A program made the position numbers and the translations under genes. The notes below the pieces were generated by a model. That model did no database searches. It was not told the DNA's origin and was given only the letters and a program-made list of their open reading frames with translations. Positions 36,001-47,900 of a stretch of DNA of 64,000 nucleotides are shown piece by piece (within the stretch, counting starts at the first letter, position 1; the number at the start of each line of letters is the position of its first letter). The stretch comes from Siderastrea siderea. Lineage: Eukaryota > Cnidaria > Anthozoa > Scleractinia > Rhizangiidae. The stretch lies in assembly GCA_964030785.1 (NCBI GenBank), contig OZ034978.1, positions 17,763,453 to 17,827,452 of the forward strand, in the 5' to 3' direction.

Positions 36001-39000
36001 GGATATGGAGTTTGACCTTGCCAACTTCAAGGATGAGGCAATCCATTCCTCCATCAGAACACAAAAGGAGAAAGTGCCCTTCACTTTGCAGAGCTACATT
36101 CACACTCACAAAGCAAAAACTGTTCGTATTTATCTACGATCCAAAGTAATGGAGATGACAACAGATGCTACGGAAAATGGTTGTGATGACAGCAGGTAGT
36201 TCCTTGATTGGCTGTACAGAAGAAAGAAGATCTATTTTGACAGAACAAAACCAAGCCTATGAAGAGTCGTTGAAAATTGATAGGGCCAAGAAACAGACCA
36301 GGGAGGATGCCCTCAAAGAGAAGTTAAATAACGAGGTACAGAAAGAGGAAGTAAGGAAAGCCAGACTGGCCAGAGTGCCACCAGAGCCTTCTGACACTGT
36401 TAATGCTGTGGCAGTTAGAGTGCGGCATCAAATAGCAGGGCTGCAGACAAGATTCTTTCTTCGTCCCTGTCACATGTCTTCGGTGTATGACTGGGCTGGC
36501 TCACTTGCCACTGAACCTGAAGACTTCAAACTGTGTGATCCATCTGGGGTTGCACAGCACCCTAGCAGTGTACTGGCCGATCCAGTGACTCTGAACATGG
36601 TTCCTTCTGATGATGGAACACCTTGCTTGTCACTTTCAGATGATGAGGTAGAGTTTAAAGGGTTTGGAAAACCACATGACAGTACCTCCGACACTGTGCC
36701 AGACCTTGCTTGTCACGAGCTTGATGAAAATCCTCATGAACCACAGGATATACCTGATACAGATACCACGGGGTAAGTTCCTTTAAGGTAGGCACTGCAG
36801 ACAAAAAATTTCACTTTTTTCAACATCAGCTCATTTTCCTGTGCAAAGTGAGGAGTGGAAAGGTTTCAGCTATTCAATTTTGCATAATCTCCGGAAACTC
36901 TGTCTGACTCCAAATCATCTCTTTGACAAAATATGTTGGACAAAATGTAGGAAATGTTAAAGGCTGATTTTGGAGCTATTTGTGGTCAGTGTGGTAATTA
37001 AATGTGGGAGTGGAAACAGAATGAAGTTTTTTATTGGTTTGGTTTGTTATATTTGCCCACGTGTATCATTCTGTTTGGGTAAGGGCCCATCTATAAAGCA
37101 TATTAATTTAATTTGTAACATGCCAAAATTTATCCCTCAGGTCCATGTGGGGATCTGAAGTCTACCCAGATGAATCAGAAATGTGCTTTGAAGTCTATCC
37201 CCTTTCTCACCATCCACCAACGCAGTTGTTGGAGGGCGACGAGGTAACTGTCAATATAAGCTACAAATAGCTTATAGAAAATATTTTATTCCCAGAATTA
37301 TTCCAAACTGAATGTGTTTAAGACACACGGTCCAATAAATAAACATAATCGCGCGGTTCGAAAACAAAAACGAAAATAGCGGTAACTAAATAGCACTGAA
37401 ACGAAATAAATCGAAATAAATGCAAAATAAACAAATACAAAACAACTTAGGTACCTCATACAGTTGTACATCTATATGAAGGAAAAACTATCTCCAAAAT
37501 AGGGAAACATAAACAACCCAAGTGGAAAATGTTTACCCACGCACATGGTGAAAACCGCCCAAAGAGAATCATGGGAATACAAAATGCAGGCCTGCAATAC
37601 GCGCAAACTAGATCCTACAGTCAAGGTCTAAACAAGAAACCTGGTGGCCTTTCCAGTCCAAAATATAATCTACTTACATCTGGAGTCAGTCAATGCATTT
37701 ACGTCACTAAGTCAGTGCATATAACTCAGTCAGTGAGTCAGTCAGTCAGCCAGTCAGTTAGTAGGTAAGTCAATCAGTCCGTCGGTCAGAAGGTAAGTGG
37801 TAGGTGAGTACATAAGTAGCTAGCTAGGTACATAGGGTCGTCAGGTACATAGGGAGACAGGCAGGTAGATACTTTAGCGCAAGTTATGACTATGCAGGGC
37901 TAAGCAAGGCCTTATTAACCTACAAGCAAGTTCTCGGGGGGGGGGGCGAGGGGTGGGGAGGGAAAAGCCCTCCCGGGCACCTGCCGAGAGTTTCCTCACA
38001 GGCTAAGGTCTTATAGTATTCAAAAAAGAAAAGTTTGGGGAACCGGGAATTTTACAGAGACAATTAAGCATCTATCTGGAAATAAGGTCCTGTGTTGTTA
38101 AGTATTTGAAACTTTTTAAAATTGTTGTTGCTCAATTATCTCTGAAAAGTGCATGGCACCCCCAGTTTTCTTTTTGGATGCCAATACACCTTTTGCTGGG
38201 ATCTTTTCCCACATAGTCATCAAGCGCGCAAAAGTACCTTTGTATTTGGAGGCACCTTAAGGATAATTTCACCTCAGTTATTGTTGGTGAAGCAATGAGA
38301 AGCTATGCTAACCTCCAAGGTGATTCTTGCCACAAGGATCTTGTGGCATTAGCTTTACTTTAAGACATGTTATGATTTCTTTGCAACCAAAAGGCATACA
38401 CTGGTTTTTATAGTTTCTTCGCACAGCTGGGTCTAAGATTATAAAAATTTAGACAAATTGATTACATGAATAGTCACTCATTTTTGCCTTCTTTATTTAT
38501 TTATTTATTTATTTATTTATTCATTTTAATTAATTAATCAAATAATATATTAATTTATTTATTTATTTACTTTTCAAATAGACCCATACAGAGAGGATTG
38601 AAAGACTCAGGGATGAATTACAGGATACGCGAAAAATCCATCTTTCAAGAGAGGGAATATTGGAGAGTATTGTACAATTATACGAAACATCGCCTGAAGT
38701 TGTTTCCTCGATGGTAACGTTCACTCTTGAAGGCGAGCAAGGACTTGACATGGATGGCTTAAAAAGGGAGGTGTATTCTACGTTCTGGGAAAGAGCGTTT
38801 GAGAAGTTCTTTGAGGGAAAGAGCACCTTCGTCCCAAGAATTGGCCCCGACATCCAAGATAACCACTACCAAGCCATAGGAAGAGTTGTCAGTCACTGTT
38901 ACTTATTGACTGGCATATTCCCGACTGCCATAAGTAAAGTGTTCGCAACTGCCTTGCTGGTTGGGAAGAATGCCCTGTCTGTAGACGACTATATCTCTGG

Positions 39001-39655
39001 TTTCTTGGAGCACGTATTCCAGTACGATCGTATGCGTTTGGAAAGTGCACTTGCGAAATCATTATTGATAGATGTCTTTCCAAACGAGACGGCTGAATTC
39101 CTTTGTGAGTTCCTTTCAGAATATGGGGTAGTGCAGAACCCAACACCAGCCTCACTTAAGCAGATTTTGGCGAACGTTGCCAAAACTGAACTGATAGCCA
39201 AGCCGTCCGTTGCAATAAATGAAATTAGGACTGGGATGTTAGCAGGAAGCTGTAAGGAGCTGTGGGGAGATTTTCGTAAAGAAGATGTAGATGAACTCTA
39301 CGACAGAATGAAGCTCACCACTTCAAAGTTACTCGGGATGATTCAGGTGGATGAAATGGTGCTTACTAAGCCACAATCGCAGGTTCTCCAGTTTCTTAAG
39401 CAATACATCAGAAGTCTGTCGCCCAAGGAGTTGCAGTTGTTCCTCCGATACGTAACGGGGAGCTGTTTGCCAGTGGTGAAGAATGTCAAGGTCGTATTTC
39501 ACACACATGCTGGAACCGTCCCCATGGTTTTTATTCACACCTGCTCTGCGATCATTGACCTTCCCGATGGCGGATACACTGGTTATACTGATTTCAGAGT
39601 GCAAATGGCAAACACACTGCTTTCCCCAGAATCATGGCGGTTCACATCACTTTAA
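33099..39655 (+). CDS. SAM/UBX/HECT-like E3 ubiquitin ligase, 5 exons, frameshift in exon 3
   Basis: Exons: 33099-33149, 34670-34735, 35567-36772, 37141-37243, 38582-39655. Junction phases agree everywhere except inside exon 3, whose two halves (open to 36199 and from 36159) differ by one base; this may be a real lesion or an assembly error. In order the product has a SAM-like N-terminal domain (VCQFLRQRDVGEETIARFQ, then LEDLGLSKVGDRLSL), a charged coiled-coil region, a UBX-like segment (QAYEESLKIDRAKK, later TRFFLRP and SSVYDWAGSL), an acidic linker, and a C-terminal HECT-like domain of about 350 residues. The HECT tail has HTCSAIIDLPDGGYT, in which the Cys (codon 39542-39544) matches the catalytic cysteine position, so ligase activity is plausible. 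Total coding length is about 830 residues. The nearest named proteins I know are G2E3-type HECT proteins; the exact orthologue is not recognised. Confidence 0.75.
33280..33747. mobile_element. 468-bp inverted-end MITE with TTA duplication
   Basis: The ends TGCGCCGATCAATTCGAAA and the reverse complement match over about 20 bases, followed by C-runs and 'gggca' motifs inverted about the middle. TTA borders both ends (33277-33279 and 33748-33750). It lies in intron 1 of the E3 ligase gene. No transposase frame. Confidence 0.7.
37690..37870. repeat. CAGT-type simple repeat in E3 ligase intron 4
   Basis: Degenerate run of 'agtcagtcagtc' and 'ggtaggt' units. A C/G-rich stretch follows near 37935 and an (atttt/attt)n tract at 38493-38575 reaches the acceptor of the last exon. 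Confidence 0.7.
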
Positions 39656-40920
39656 GGAGCTGACAGTCATTCTTTTGTAAACACTGCTCTTTGCGGCGTA
39701 TAAGTAAACTGTTCTCTTATTATGTCCGATTTCTGTTATGTTTCTGTTATAATGGGTGACAAGCAGTGAACATTTACCAAACCATGGCGTACCTTTCCTC
39801 AGGTTGTAGCTGAAACAGAGGGAAAGTGTTATTTTTTTAATTTGTACCACCCGCGTAAGTAATAAGAGATAGAAAAAAGTGACGGAAAAGTATATTTCAC
39901 TGTTAAGAGAAAACGTGGGAAAGTTCTGGCAAGGTTTGTATGAAATTAAGAAGGTTGTCACGGTTAGTCACTGCACAGCTTATGAAGAACGCCATTTACT
40001 AATCTGTGTATAGTAATAGCGCAATTGGAGTAGAGTACAGTAATCTAAAGCAGAAACGAAACCAAAAGGCTCCTAGAAATGAACCATTCAAAGGGAGACT
40101 ACAAAACCCATGGCGTTTGTTTCAAGTTGATTGAACTGTTCCATTACGGCTGCATTAACTAACAGTATTAGCTTTTACATAAGAGTAATGATATTTTTGG
40201 GCAATCCGCACACCGGTAAATTACATCATTGCTTGACATGATGCTTCGTGTTTCAACTTAGGAAGCAATCTCGTCAAGTGCAAATGACAGTCGAGAAACT
40301 TATGTTGTTGCTGCCCTTGTTCTTGTCGTTCCTATTTTCCTATTAATCGTCTTTTCCTGAACTAACACCAAGCGGTGCAAGTCTGTTGAGAGGATCTTAG
40401 CCATGGCTCAAGTTTTAACCGCTTTGTTCTGGGGACTTTTGCGTGAAAGTATCTTGAAATTTCAGCTAGTTTCAGCTAGTTTTTTATAGGGCTTAATGTT
40501 ATCTCCGTTTAGCGTTTAGTAAACAAATAAATTTGTAAAACATTCAAATCTGTGTAACTAGAGCTAGAAGTTTGAGTTAAAATTTGTTCCTATAAAGTAA
40601 AGGAGCATAACCATCAAGATAGATTGATCAGTGGTCGTTAAATTATGCTCCTTGTTGTTCTTGTTGTCGTTCTTCGTTTCCTAAACAACAGCTACTGTAA
40701 CAATGTCTCTAAGGAGCTTATTCATATAGTGGGTTATTTGAACATTTTTTCAACGGCTCTCACAAGCAAACTTGTGTGCTATCAGTTGGAGAGAAAAGAA
40801 CTTTAAAATCGTAAGAAGTTTCCTTATGGCTTTGTTACCTCCGGTAATGTTTGGTAAAACGAATAAAAGTTTACAAACCTGTATGAATGAAATTTTGTTT
40901 TAATTTATTGTTTTTGGTGG
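39656..40920. other. 3' flank of the E3 ligase gene
   Basis: No further coding block. Candidate AATAAA signals lie at 40526 and 40862; either could serve the ligase transcript. Short frames on both strands are not supported. Confidence 0.45.
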
Positions 40921-41165
40921 GAGGGGGCGGTGGTGTAGTGGTTAGCGCGTTGGACTTTAGGATCTGAAGGTCAGGGGCTCGAGACCGAGACCCGGCCATC
41001 GTGTTGTCTTCTCAGATAACAACCTTTACTCCACACTGGGTACCGGCGACATACTGCCGGGGGTAACCCCGCGATGGACTAGCATCCCATCCAGGGGTGA
41101 GAAGCAATACTCTCAGTTGCTTCATGCTACAGAGACTGGGTTAAGCTCTGGCTGTGTGGGCTTCC
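40921..41165 (+). repeat. SINE with tRNA-like head (copy B, most complete)
   Basis: The head 'ggtggtgtagtggttagcgc' resembles a Pol III A box and 'ggggctcgagacc' a B box about 45 bases on. The body has 'ccgcgatggactagcatccc' and 'ttgcttcatgctacagagac', shared with the copies at 40 and 27130. The ordered head-body-tail structure identifies a tRNA-derived SINE. Confidence 0.75.
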
Positions 41166-43016
41166 TTGGCTCGTGTGCGACTTTACCAAATGTACTGCGG
41201 TATTTTGGCCTAAGCAGGACTTACCAAAAACCTAGCAGATATTGTATATCGCTCGTAATCCGTAACTTACAGTTTCAGTGTGCAAGAATTTGCCTAAAGC
41301 TAGGCTGCGTAGCCTGTTTCAAGCCTTTAATTTAGATAGACAAGGAGGAAAGAAGGCGCGAAGTAACATTACTGCAAATGCAGATCACTGGAAAGGGCGT
41401 ACCAGGAACAGGCTATAGCCTGCGTAGCTGGCAGGATTGTAAAGCAACTGACTGGATATGGAAAAAAGCGAAGGGTGTCGTTTTGGGAGCATTTCACTTG
41501 ATCTATCAGCCCTTGTTACACTCTTCCGGATTTATGGCAATCGGGACTCATTTTTCCTTCTTCTTCCTTTTGCAGATTTTAGACTGTTTACACCTGTTCG
41601 AGGGAATTCCAGACAATTTCAGCCAATTTTAGCGCAATATTTTTGGTACCGTATACGTTCGTTCGTTGACAAGATTGCGTCCTCAGATCCTTACTAAAAG
41701 CAAACACCAGTGAATCCGGAACACTTTCTTTATGAACAAATCCGAAATGCCCTTGAAACAGCTTAAGTGAAAACAAGTTTTGAGTATACAAATTCATTTC
41801 ATATACCAAAGAAATCGGCTGTTGCTTCCATATAGTTCGGCCACATTACACAAATTGAACTAGCTGAGATAATTACGCATGGCTTATTTTCTGGAGGGAC
41901 GTTTTTGTTGGCGTTGCCGTGGTTATTACTGAAGGTACCCATGGCCCGAATATGTGTAGAGACGGTGTAATAATGTCACAAAACTGGGAACGAGGTCGCT
42001 GTTGAAAACAACAACTAAATAACGGGAGTCGTTCAAAGAAGCAGTAATAGTAATCTCAAAATACAAAGGCACTCAACTCATTGTTGTCAGGAAAAATTTT
42101 CCTCAGCCGGACTAAGGACGAAAAGAAACTTAACGAAGGGAAACAAAAAAGAACAATGGACACGAAAGAACTGCTATTCATAATTTATTATTTTTATTTT
42201 TTTTATTTAAATCAATATTTATACAGGAAAATCATTATTTATAACATGAAAACTGTTGTCCTTGTTTGTTTCAGACAACAGACCAAATGGAAAACAGTCA
42301 TTTCAGTTTACGTAGGATAACACAAATTTAGATTTCACAATCTTCTACAGTACACCATGCGACCTTGAGGAAGTTGTCGTTAATGTAAGTAGTCCTCTAC
42401 CGCACAATCAGTACAAAGGGTGCCCTTACCTTAGTCTACAATTTCAACCTTTGCTTTGCATTCAGTTTGAGGTTCATTATTACGAAAAACTATGTAAAAG
42501 GAAACAAAAACAGTGTCTCAATGGGGTCAAAGGTCAGCTGACAACTGCCTAATTTGGTAATTTTAACTCTGAACATCTAAACAAAGGGTTAATGGAAAGC
42601 GTCAATTGTCGTAAAAATCGTCATAGTCCGAAGAAAAAAGGGTTGCACTGGACGTGTTTAATAGTGAAAGACATGAAAATTCATTTAACAGTCATCACTG
42701 AAATGCTATTTTTATTCCCAACAACTGTATTAAGTCAACACCACAAAAGGCTACTGAAACTCGGGATGTTCTGGGCAAGTCAATTCCGAGCAAAATATTT
42801 GCTTCCCGCTTTGCTTTGCGCTTTGAATTTTGCCTATTTACAAAAAAAAAAATTAACTGCTTAGGTCCGGCTATCCACTTAATGTGGTACTTTAATTAAT
42901 ACTTTGAGGTGTTTAATTAATTACTTACTAAACCAATTACTCTCCTCAGTCTCGGGGAATAATTGCTACATACAGAGATAGCAGTGCAGTATTTCTTCTA
43001 CTATTTGGGTCTGCGG
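41166..43016. other. Intergenic, no gene recognised
   Basis: Short frames only. An AT-rich tract at 42178-42245 and repeat debris near 41340-41460 ('agcctgcgtagctggcagg') are present. I see no splice-bounded coding block. Confidence 0.45.
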
Positions 43017-44294
43017 TTAGAATAGGTCTTCAATGCTCTCGAGCAAGATTGAATACAACACGACCGCTTCTTCAGCGGTCTTGGCCATATTCAGGTTTTG
43101 CTCTTGCATTATAATCGATACTAACTGAGTAAACTCATCAACGCAACCACTCTCTGGAGACCTGTGGCAACAACTTTCCTCTGCAACATCGACATCTTCA
43201 AGGTCTACAGGTTCCTTGAGGTCTTCTCCTCCAGTAACCTCTGGTGCAAAGTAAAGCATGTCAGGTCGTCCACTTGGCGACTCAGCATTGGTCGAGGGCC
43301 TTATCTTATGCAAATTTCAGAGCACAGCTACTTTGTGTAGCTCATCGCGAATCACAGGCGTGAAACAAAATTTAAGACATTCAGTTTGCACCACATCATC
43401 ATCACGGTAAAGTCCGCAGTCCCTCATGTCTTTGAAGAAGGGGATCCACCAGTCTGCGCATCCCCTCCTAAGTATACCCCACCAAGCTTCAATACGTTGG
43501 TTTGAGACTGATTTACCATATAGGAAACTTTTATCTCCCGCCATCGTGTCATTCCCATCGCGCCTAAAGAAGCGCTGTAGAGCTGCGACACAGACATTCT
43601 CTGTTCCACAATCCGCTCGTATCATCCTGGGAGTTCCTCCGATTTGCCTCACACAATCGACAAAGTACTGAGCTATGATAGAGGGATCGTTGTTAGAAGG
43701 GCCAACTTCTAACCACATAATACGTCGGCTGTAGCCATCAATGGCGCCGTGTACACAAAAGCCGAATGGTTTTAACTTGTCATACCCGTCAATATGCCAG
43801 AGGTGATTTGGACCTTTTGTTCTGTACTGCCTTCTCCGGAGTCTGTGTCTTGATCTTGCAGCTACACCATCGGGATCTAGTATTTTTAATAATTCTCTCA
43901 CTGTCTCCTTGTCAACAACAAGCCCGTAGTTAACAACAAGCCTTTGGGTCATGTGCCTGTATCCGATAGTACTGCCACTGCCACGTAATTCCTCTTCAAC
44001 TGCCCGACAAACCTGTCGAGGATCACTGCGATTACCTCTCCTTCTAAGACCACGAGATCTCAATATTCGCTTTAGCTGACGGATACTTAAAGTAATACTA
44101 TGTAACAATGCCAAAAAGAGCAAGATTTCGTCGTAACCAAGTCCAATACTGAAGTAACGTTCGATTAGCTCGTCACGCTCCACATTACCGTCGCTCAAGG
44201 CAGGAAAGTAGGGAGGAAGAACCCCGACACATTCCGTTATTATCGCCATAAAAACCAATACTATTCCAAACCGTGAAAGCCTTGTTGCCGCCAT
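43017..44294 (-). pseudogene. DDE integrase-like gene, single exon, interrupted by one TGA
   Basis: The minus-strand frame runs from ATG at 44294 for 325 codons, meets TGA at 43319-43317, and continues open in the same frame for another 100 codons to 43017. It contains a helix-turn-helix-like region (SIRQLKRILRSRGLRRR), then an integrase core with WHIDGYDKLKPFG (Asp169), IRADCGTENV (Asp228) and SNQRIEAWWG (Glu269), the expected DDE set. The stop falls in VAVL-stop-NLHKIRPS; a Trp codon (TGG) one base different would fit the surrounding hydrophobic and aromatic context, which is inference. The tail after it keeps SPSGRPDMLYFAPE and an acidic end. The first ~27 residues look like a signal peptide (IVLVFMAIITECVG), odd for an integrase, so the true start may be internal. 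It could be a recent pseudogene, a readthrough gene or a host gene truncated at residue 325. Confidence 0.7.
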
Positions 44295-44338
44295 TTTGAT
44301 ATTATTGCATTCGCCCGTGAAATTGTCAGCGGCTTAAC

Positions 44339-44655
44339 TTAGGAAAAAAGTCGGGAAAAAAGTCGAGAAAAAAGTCGGGAAAAAAGTCGGGAAAAAAGTC
44401 GGGAAAAAAGTCGGGAAAAAAGTCGAGAAAAAAGTCGAGAAAAAAGTCGGGAAAAAAGTCGGGAAAAAAGTCGGGGAAAAAGTCGAGAAAAAAGTCGGGA
44501 AAAAAGTCGGGAAAAAAGTCGAGAAAAAAGTCGGGAAAAAAGTCGGGAAAAAAGTCGGGAAAAAAGTCGAGAAAAAAGTCGAGAAAAAAGTCGGGAAAAA
44601 AGTCGAGAAAATAAAAATCGGGCGTAAATTTTCCATGGCCCTAACTGGGCTCCGT
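44339..44655 (-). promoter_or_regulatory. 49-bp module plus 12-bp minisatellite upstream of the integrase-like gene
   Basis: Bases 44655-44607 match 32911-32959 exactly. About 22 copies of the 12-mer TTTTTTC(C/T)CGAC follow on the minus strand to about 44343, ending roughly 45 bases before the ATG at 44294. The long open frames that run through the array are products of its periodicity and do not suggest a protein. Confidence 0.65.
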
Positions 44656-44946
44656 ACAACGGCACATCAAAGTATTCTGCTTGTTTCTGCGTCATTTGAA
44701 AACTGACCCGTTTTATACTTCAGATGGTGTATTCTTTTCAGATAAGAAAACATATTCTTTCAGCGGAAGGTAACCACATAATGCCTATAAACCTTTCTCA
44801 ATCGGATGGAAACGAGCAGCGAACATCTGTCTTCTCGCAAATCTGAAAGGACCTGGAATACAAGATTGCGTGACAGTCTGACCTTTGACAGCTACAGGTG
44901 CATTTTTCTTGTATCGAACTTCAATCAGAATTTCTGTGCGACCAAA

Positions 44947-47900
44947 ATGGCCTCGTTTAATTGCTCTTTTAAAGGCTACTCCAAAAAAGATTGCGGCGTA
45001 TCTGCTCGATACATAGAACATACGACCCTCGTTCCATTAAATACATGCACCAAAGACGTTTCTGGTCATTTAAGTGGCTGCTACAAAACGACGGCCCAGG
45101 ATATAGATGTCGAATGGAAACTTTGTCTTCTCAGAGTTGGCTTGTTTCACGAAAACGGAGATTCTTTGACCATTTGCCCTCTTCACAGAGATGAGTTCGG
45201 TCTCGGTTGGCGGCCAAGCAAGGCCTGCAAATATCGTCTGCACGACAGCAAGCAGAAGCCAGTTAGAGGGGTGGCTAAACGTATGTCGGAAGAAATATTC
45301 AACAAATGGAACATCCTATGCCAGATCGGCCAAGGTAACGTCTAGCCTATTCATAGAACTTCTATTTTCTCATGAGTTAGACGAGCGCGAAAGCAGGGAG
45401 TCGGAGGGTGAAGGGAAGTGAGGAAAATAGAAACAAACGGTGGAGCACCTGAATTCCCCTTTTTCTCCACAACCAAAAACGGAAAATTTTCATTGGCTTA
45501 AAGACAGTTAGCATGTCATTAACGTGACGTCCACCCATCAACCGCGTGCCATGGGGAATCCATCGGTTGTCCTCACTTGGTGGTGCTGCACACTCTTTGT
45601 CGCGCTTCGTGCTCTCGAGTGCTCGCCTCCCTATCTCAGACCATGTCATTTTTTCCCCTTGGTTCGTTTCACATTTTAGCTATTACTTTTCATTTTTGTT
45701 TTGGAAGTTATTTTCCTCAAACTCGTCTGAATTGCTTTTATTGACTAATTAGGTATATGTATGAAATGTCTGGGAATCCACACGAAGACGTTTACAGAAT
45801 CAGATATGCAGGTACTGTTATTGAACCTGTTAGGGGATTTTTACCTTACGCAGAAGTATCCTGGTCGCTAGTTCGATGATATAGCGATGTTGGCTGTTCT
45901 CATAGATAACGAGGACAATAGTCTGATTGGTTTTGAACCATTTTTCTCTGCCATTAGCGCTCCCTTCTCTCCCTTCCCTACCCAAATGCGATCAGCGAAA
46001 CAAAGGGAACACTTAGATCCTAGCCTCGGCTATGATGTTATCAGGCTGACTTTCGACGAAAACATGTAGACGTCCCTTACTAAGAATGGAGAGTGCACGA
46101 TAACAGCACCGTTCTGAGCCAAGACGGTGCTATAGGCCTGTGTTAGTAGCCTGTGAAAGTCTGCTTAAGAAACCACAGTTAGGCTGTGAAACCGCATCTG
46201 TCTGTTTCAGGCGCGTTCAACGGTTGTAGAAGCACAGGTAACCAAAGCGTAATATGAGAGTTTGTATGGAGCTGAAATTCGATCGAAAATAATCGGCGGT
46301 TTTCCGCCGAAAATACATTAAAATTGAAATAAAGTTTAAAAAACCTTACCTGTTGTGTGTTTGCTGTGTTTTTATCGCTTTTCCGAGCTTCCGGAGGCCG
46401 TTTTGGGCGATTTTCTGCTTAACGGTCGATGCGACGGCATGTCACGTACTAAAGAGAGCTAAAGGTCGGAAAATGGGAATTCAAATTTGTCAACCGACAT
46501 TCGAGGTCCCGATCAAAATACCCGCTAAAAATCGATTCAATCTAAAGTCAGCGCTTTAAAACCACAACACATTTCAAAAAGGATAAATGTCCTACCTTTC
46601 TATGTGATTCAATCGTCAATTAGTTTATCTCTCGAAGTACAGCCCTGCATTAAAAACGAACTAACTTTTCGAAATCGCCGCCATCACAGGCTTGTAAGGA
46701 AAAGAGGGTCAAAACTAACGGTCAAGCCTGGGACAAAGCGCCAAATTTCGCTCCACCAGGGGACGACTTGAGTGACTTCTATGTCGCCAAATGCCAAACT
46801 CACCCTCTCTCCGGTAAGTGAAGTTTTATACCTGAATGCGACCCGCGCGATTTCCCGCCGAAATTTGAGCGGTACAACACTTGATTTACCGGAGAGAGGG
46901 TGAGTTTGGCATTTGGCGACACAGAAGTCACTCATGCCGTCCCCCGGTGGAGCGAAATTTGGCGCTTTGTCCCAGGCTGGACCGTTAGTTTTGACCCTCT
47001 TTTCCTTACAAGCCTGTGATGGCGGCGATTTCGAAAAGTTAGTTCGTTTTTAATGCAGGGCTGTACTTCGAGAGATAAACTAATTGACGATTGAATCACA
47101 TAGAAAGGTAGGACATTTATCCTTTTTGAAATGTGTTGTGGTTTTAAAGCGCTGACTTTAGATTGAATCGATTTTTAGCGGGTATTTTGATCGGGACCTC
47201 GAATGTCGGTTGACAAATTTGAATTCCCATTTTCCGACCTTTAGCTCTCTTTAGTACGTGACATGCCGTCGCATCGACCGTTAAGTAGAAAATCGCCCAA
47301 AACGGCCTCCGGAAGCTCGGAAAAGCGATAAAAACACAGCAAACACACAACAGGTAAGGTTTTTTTAAACTTTATTTCGATTTTAATGTATTTTCGGCGG
47401 AAAACCGCCGATTATTTTCGATCGAATTTCAGCTCCATACAAACTCTCATATTACGCTTTGGTTACCTGTGGTAGAAGTATATTTGACCGAGACTGGTTA
47501 GAGATAATGAATGAACGAATGAATCAGTAAATGATCCTCTTCCAGAGGGGAATGAATGAAAAAAAGAAATATAAATGAAAAAAAGAAAAAGATTTTCTTC
47601 CAGGCATGAAGTTTCTTGTCTTGAATTAAAATTTAGATATAGATTTTAATATATTTTTCGCAAAGTGAATCTCTGTAAGCAACACTTCAATCACCTCGTT
47701 GAACCTGGATATAAACCGCCATCTTCACTGAGTGACCGCCCCTTAGGATGCTGACTATTTATTGCCTCTTTTTAGTTCGCAGTTGCTATAGCAACTGAGA
47801 ACTATTGGGACTGTCCTGGCGTAAACAGTCGTGTTAGTGTGTTAACTTTTTGGCAACAAGCCCACAAAGCCATTCAAAGTAGAATCCTTCGAGGTGTAAT

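Noticed and set aside
36196..36219. A 24-nt intron to repair the ligase frameshift
   Set aside because: Too short for a spliceosomal intron, and the resulting phase does not match the next exon.
37690..37770. Regularly spaced repeats that could suggest CRISPR
   Set aside because: Units are 4-bp simple repeats without spacers, in an intron of a eukaryotic gene.
44334..44695. Long minus-strand open frames with repeating RLFS or FFPT units
   Set aside because: They are translations of the 12-bp minisatellite, which is free of stops in several frames.
46353..47350. Identical 68-codon frames on opposite strands
   Set aside because: They are the two arms of the palindromic element, without family similarity.
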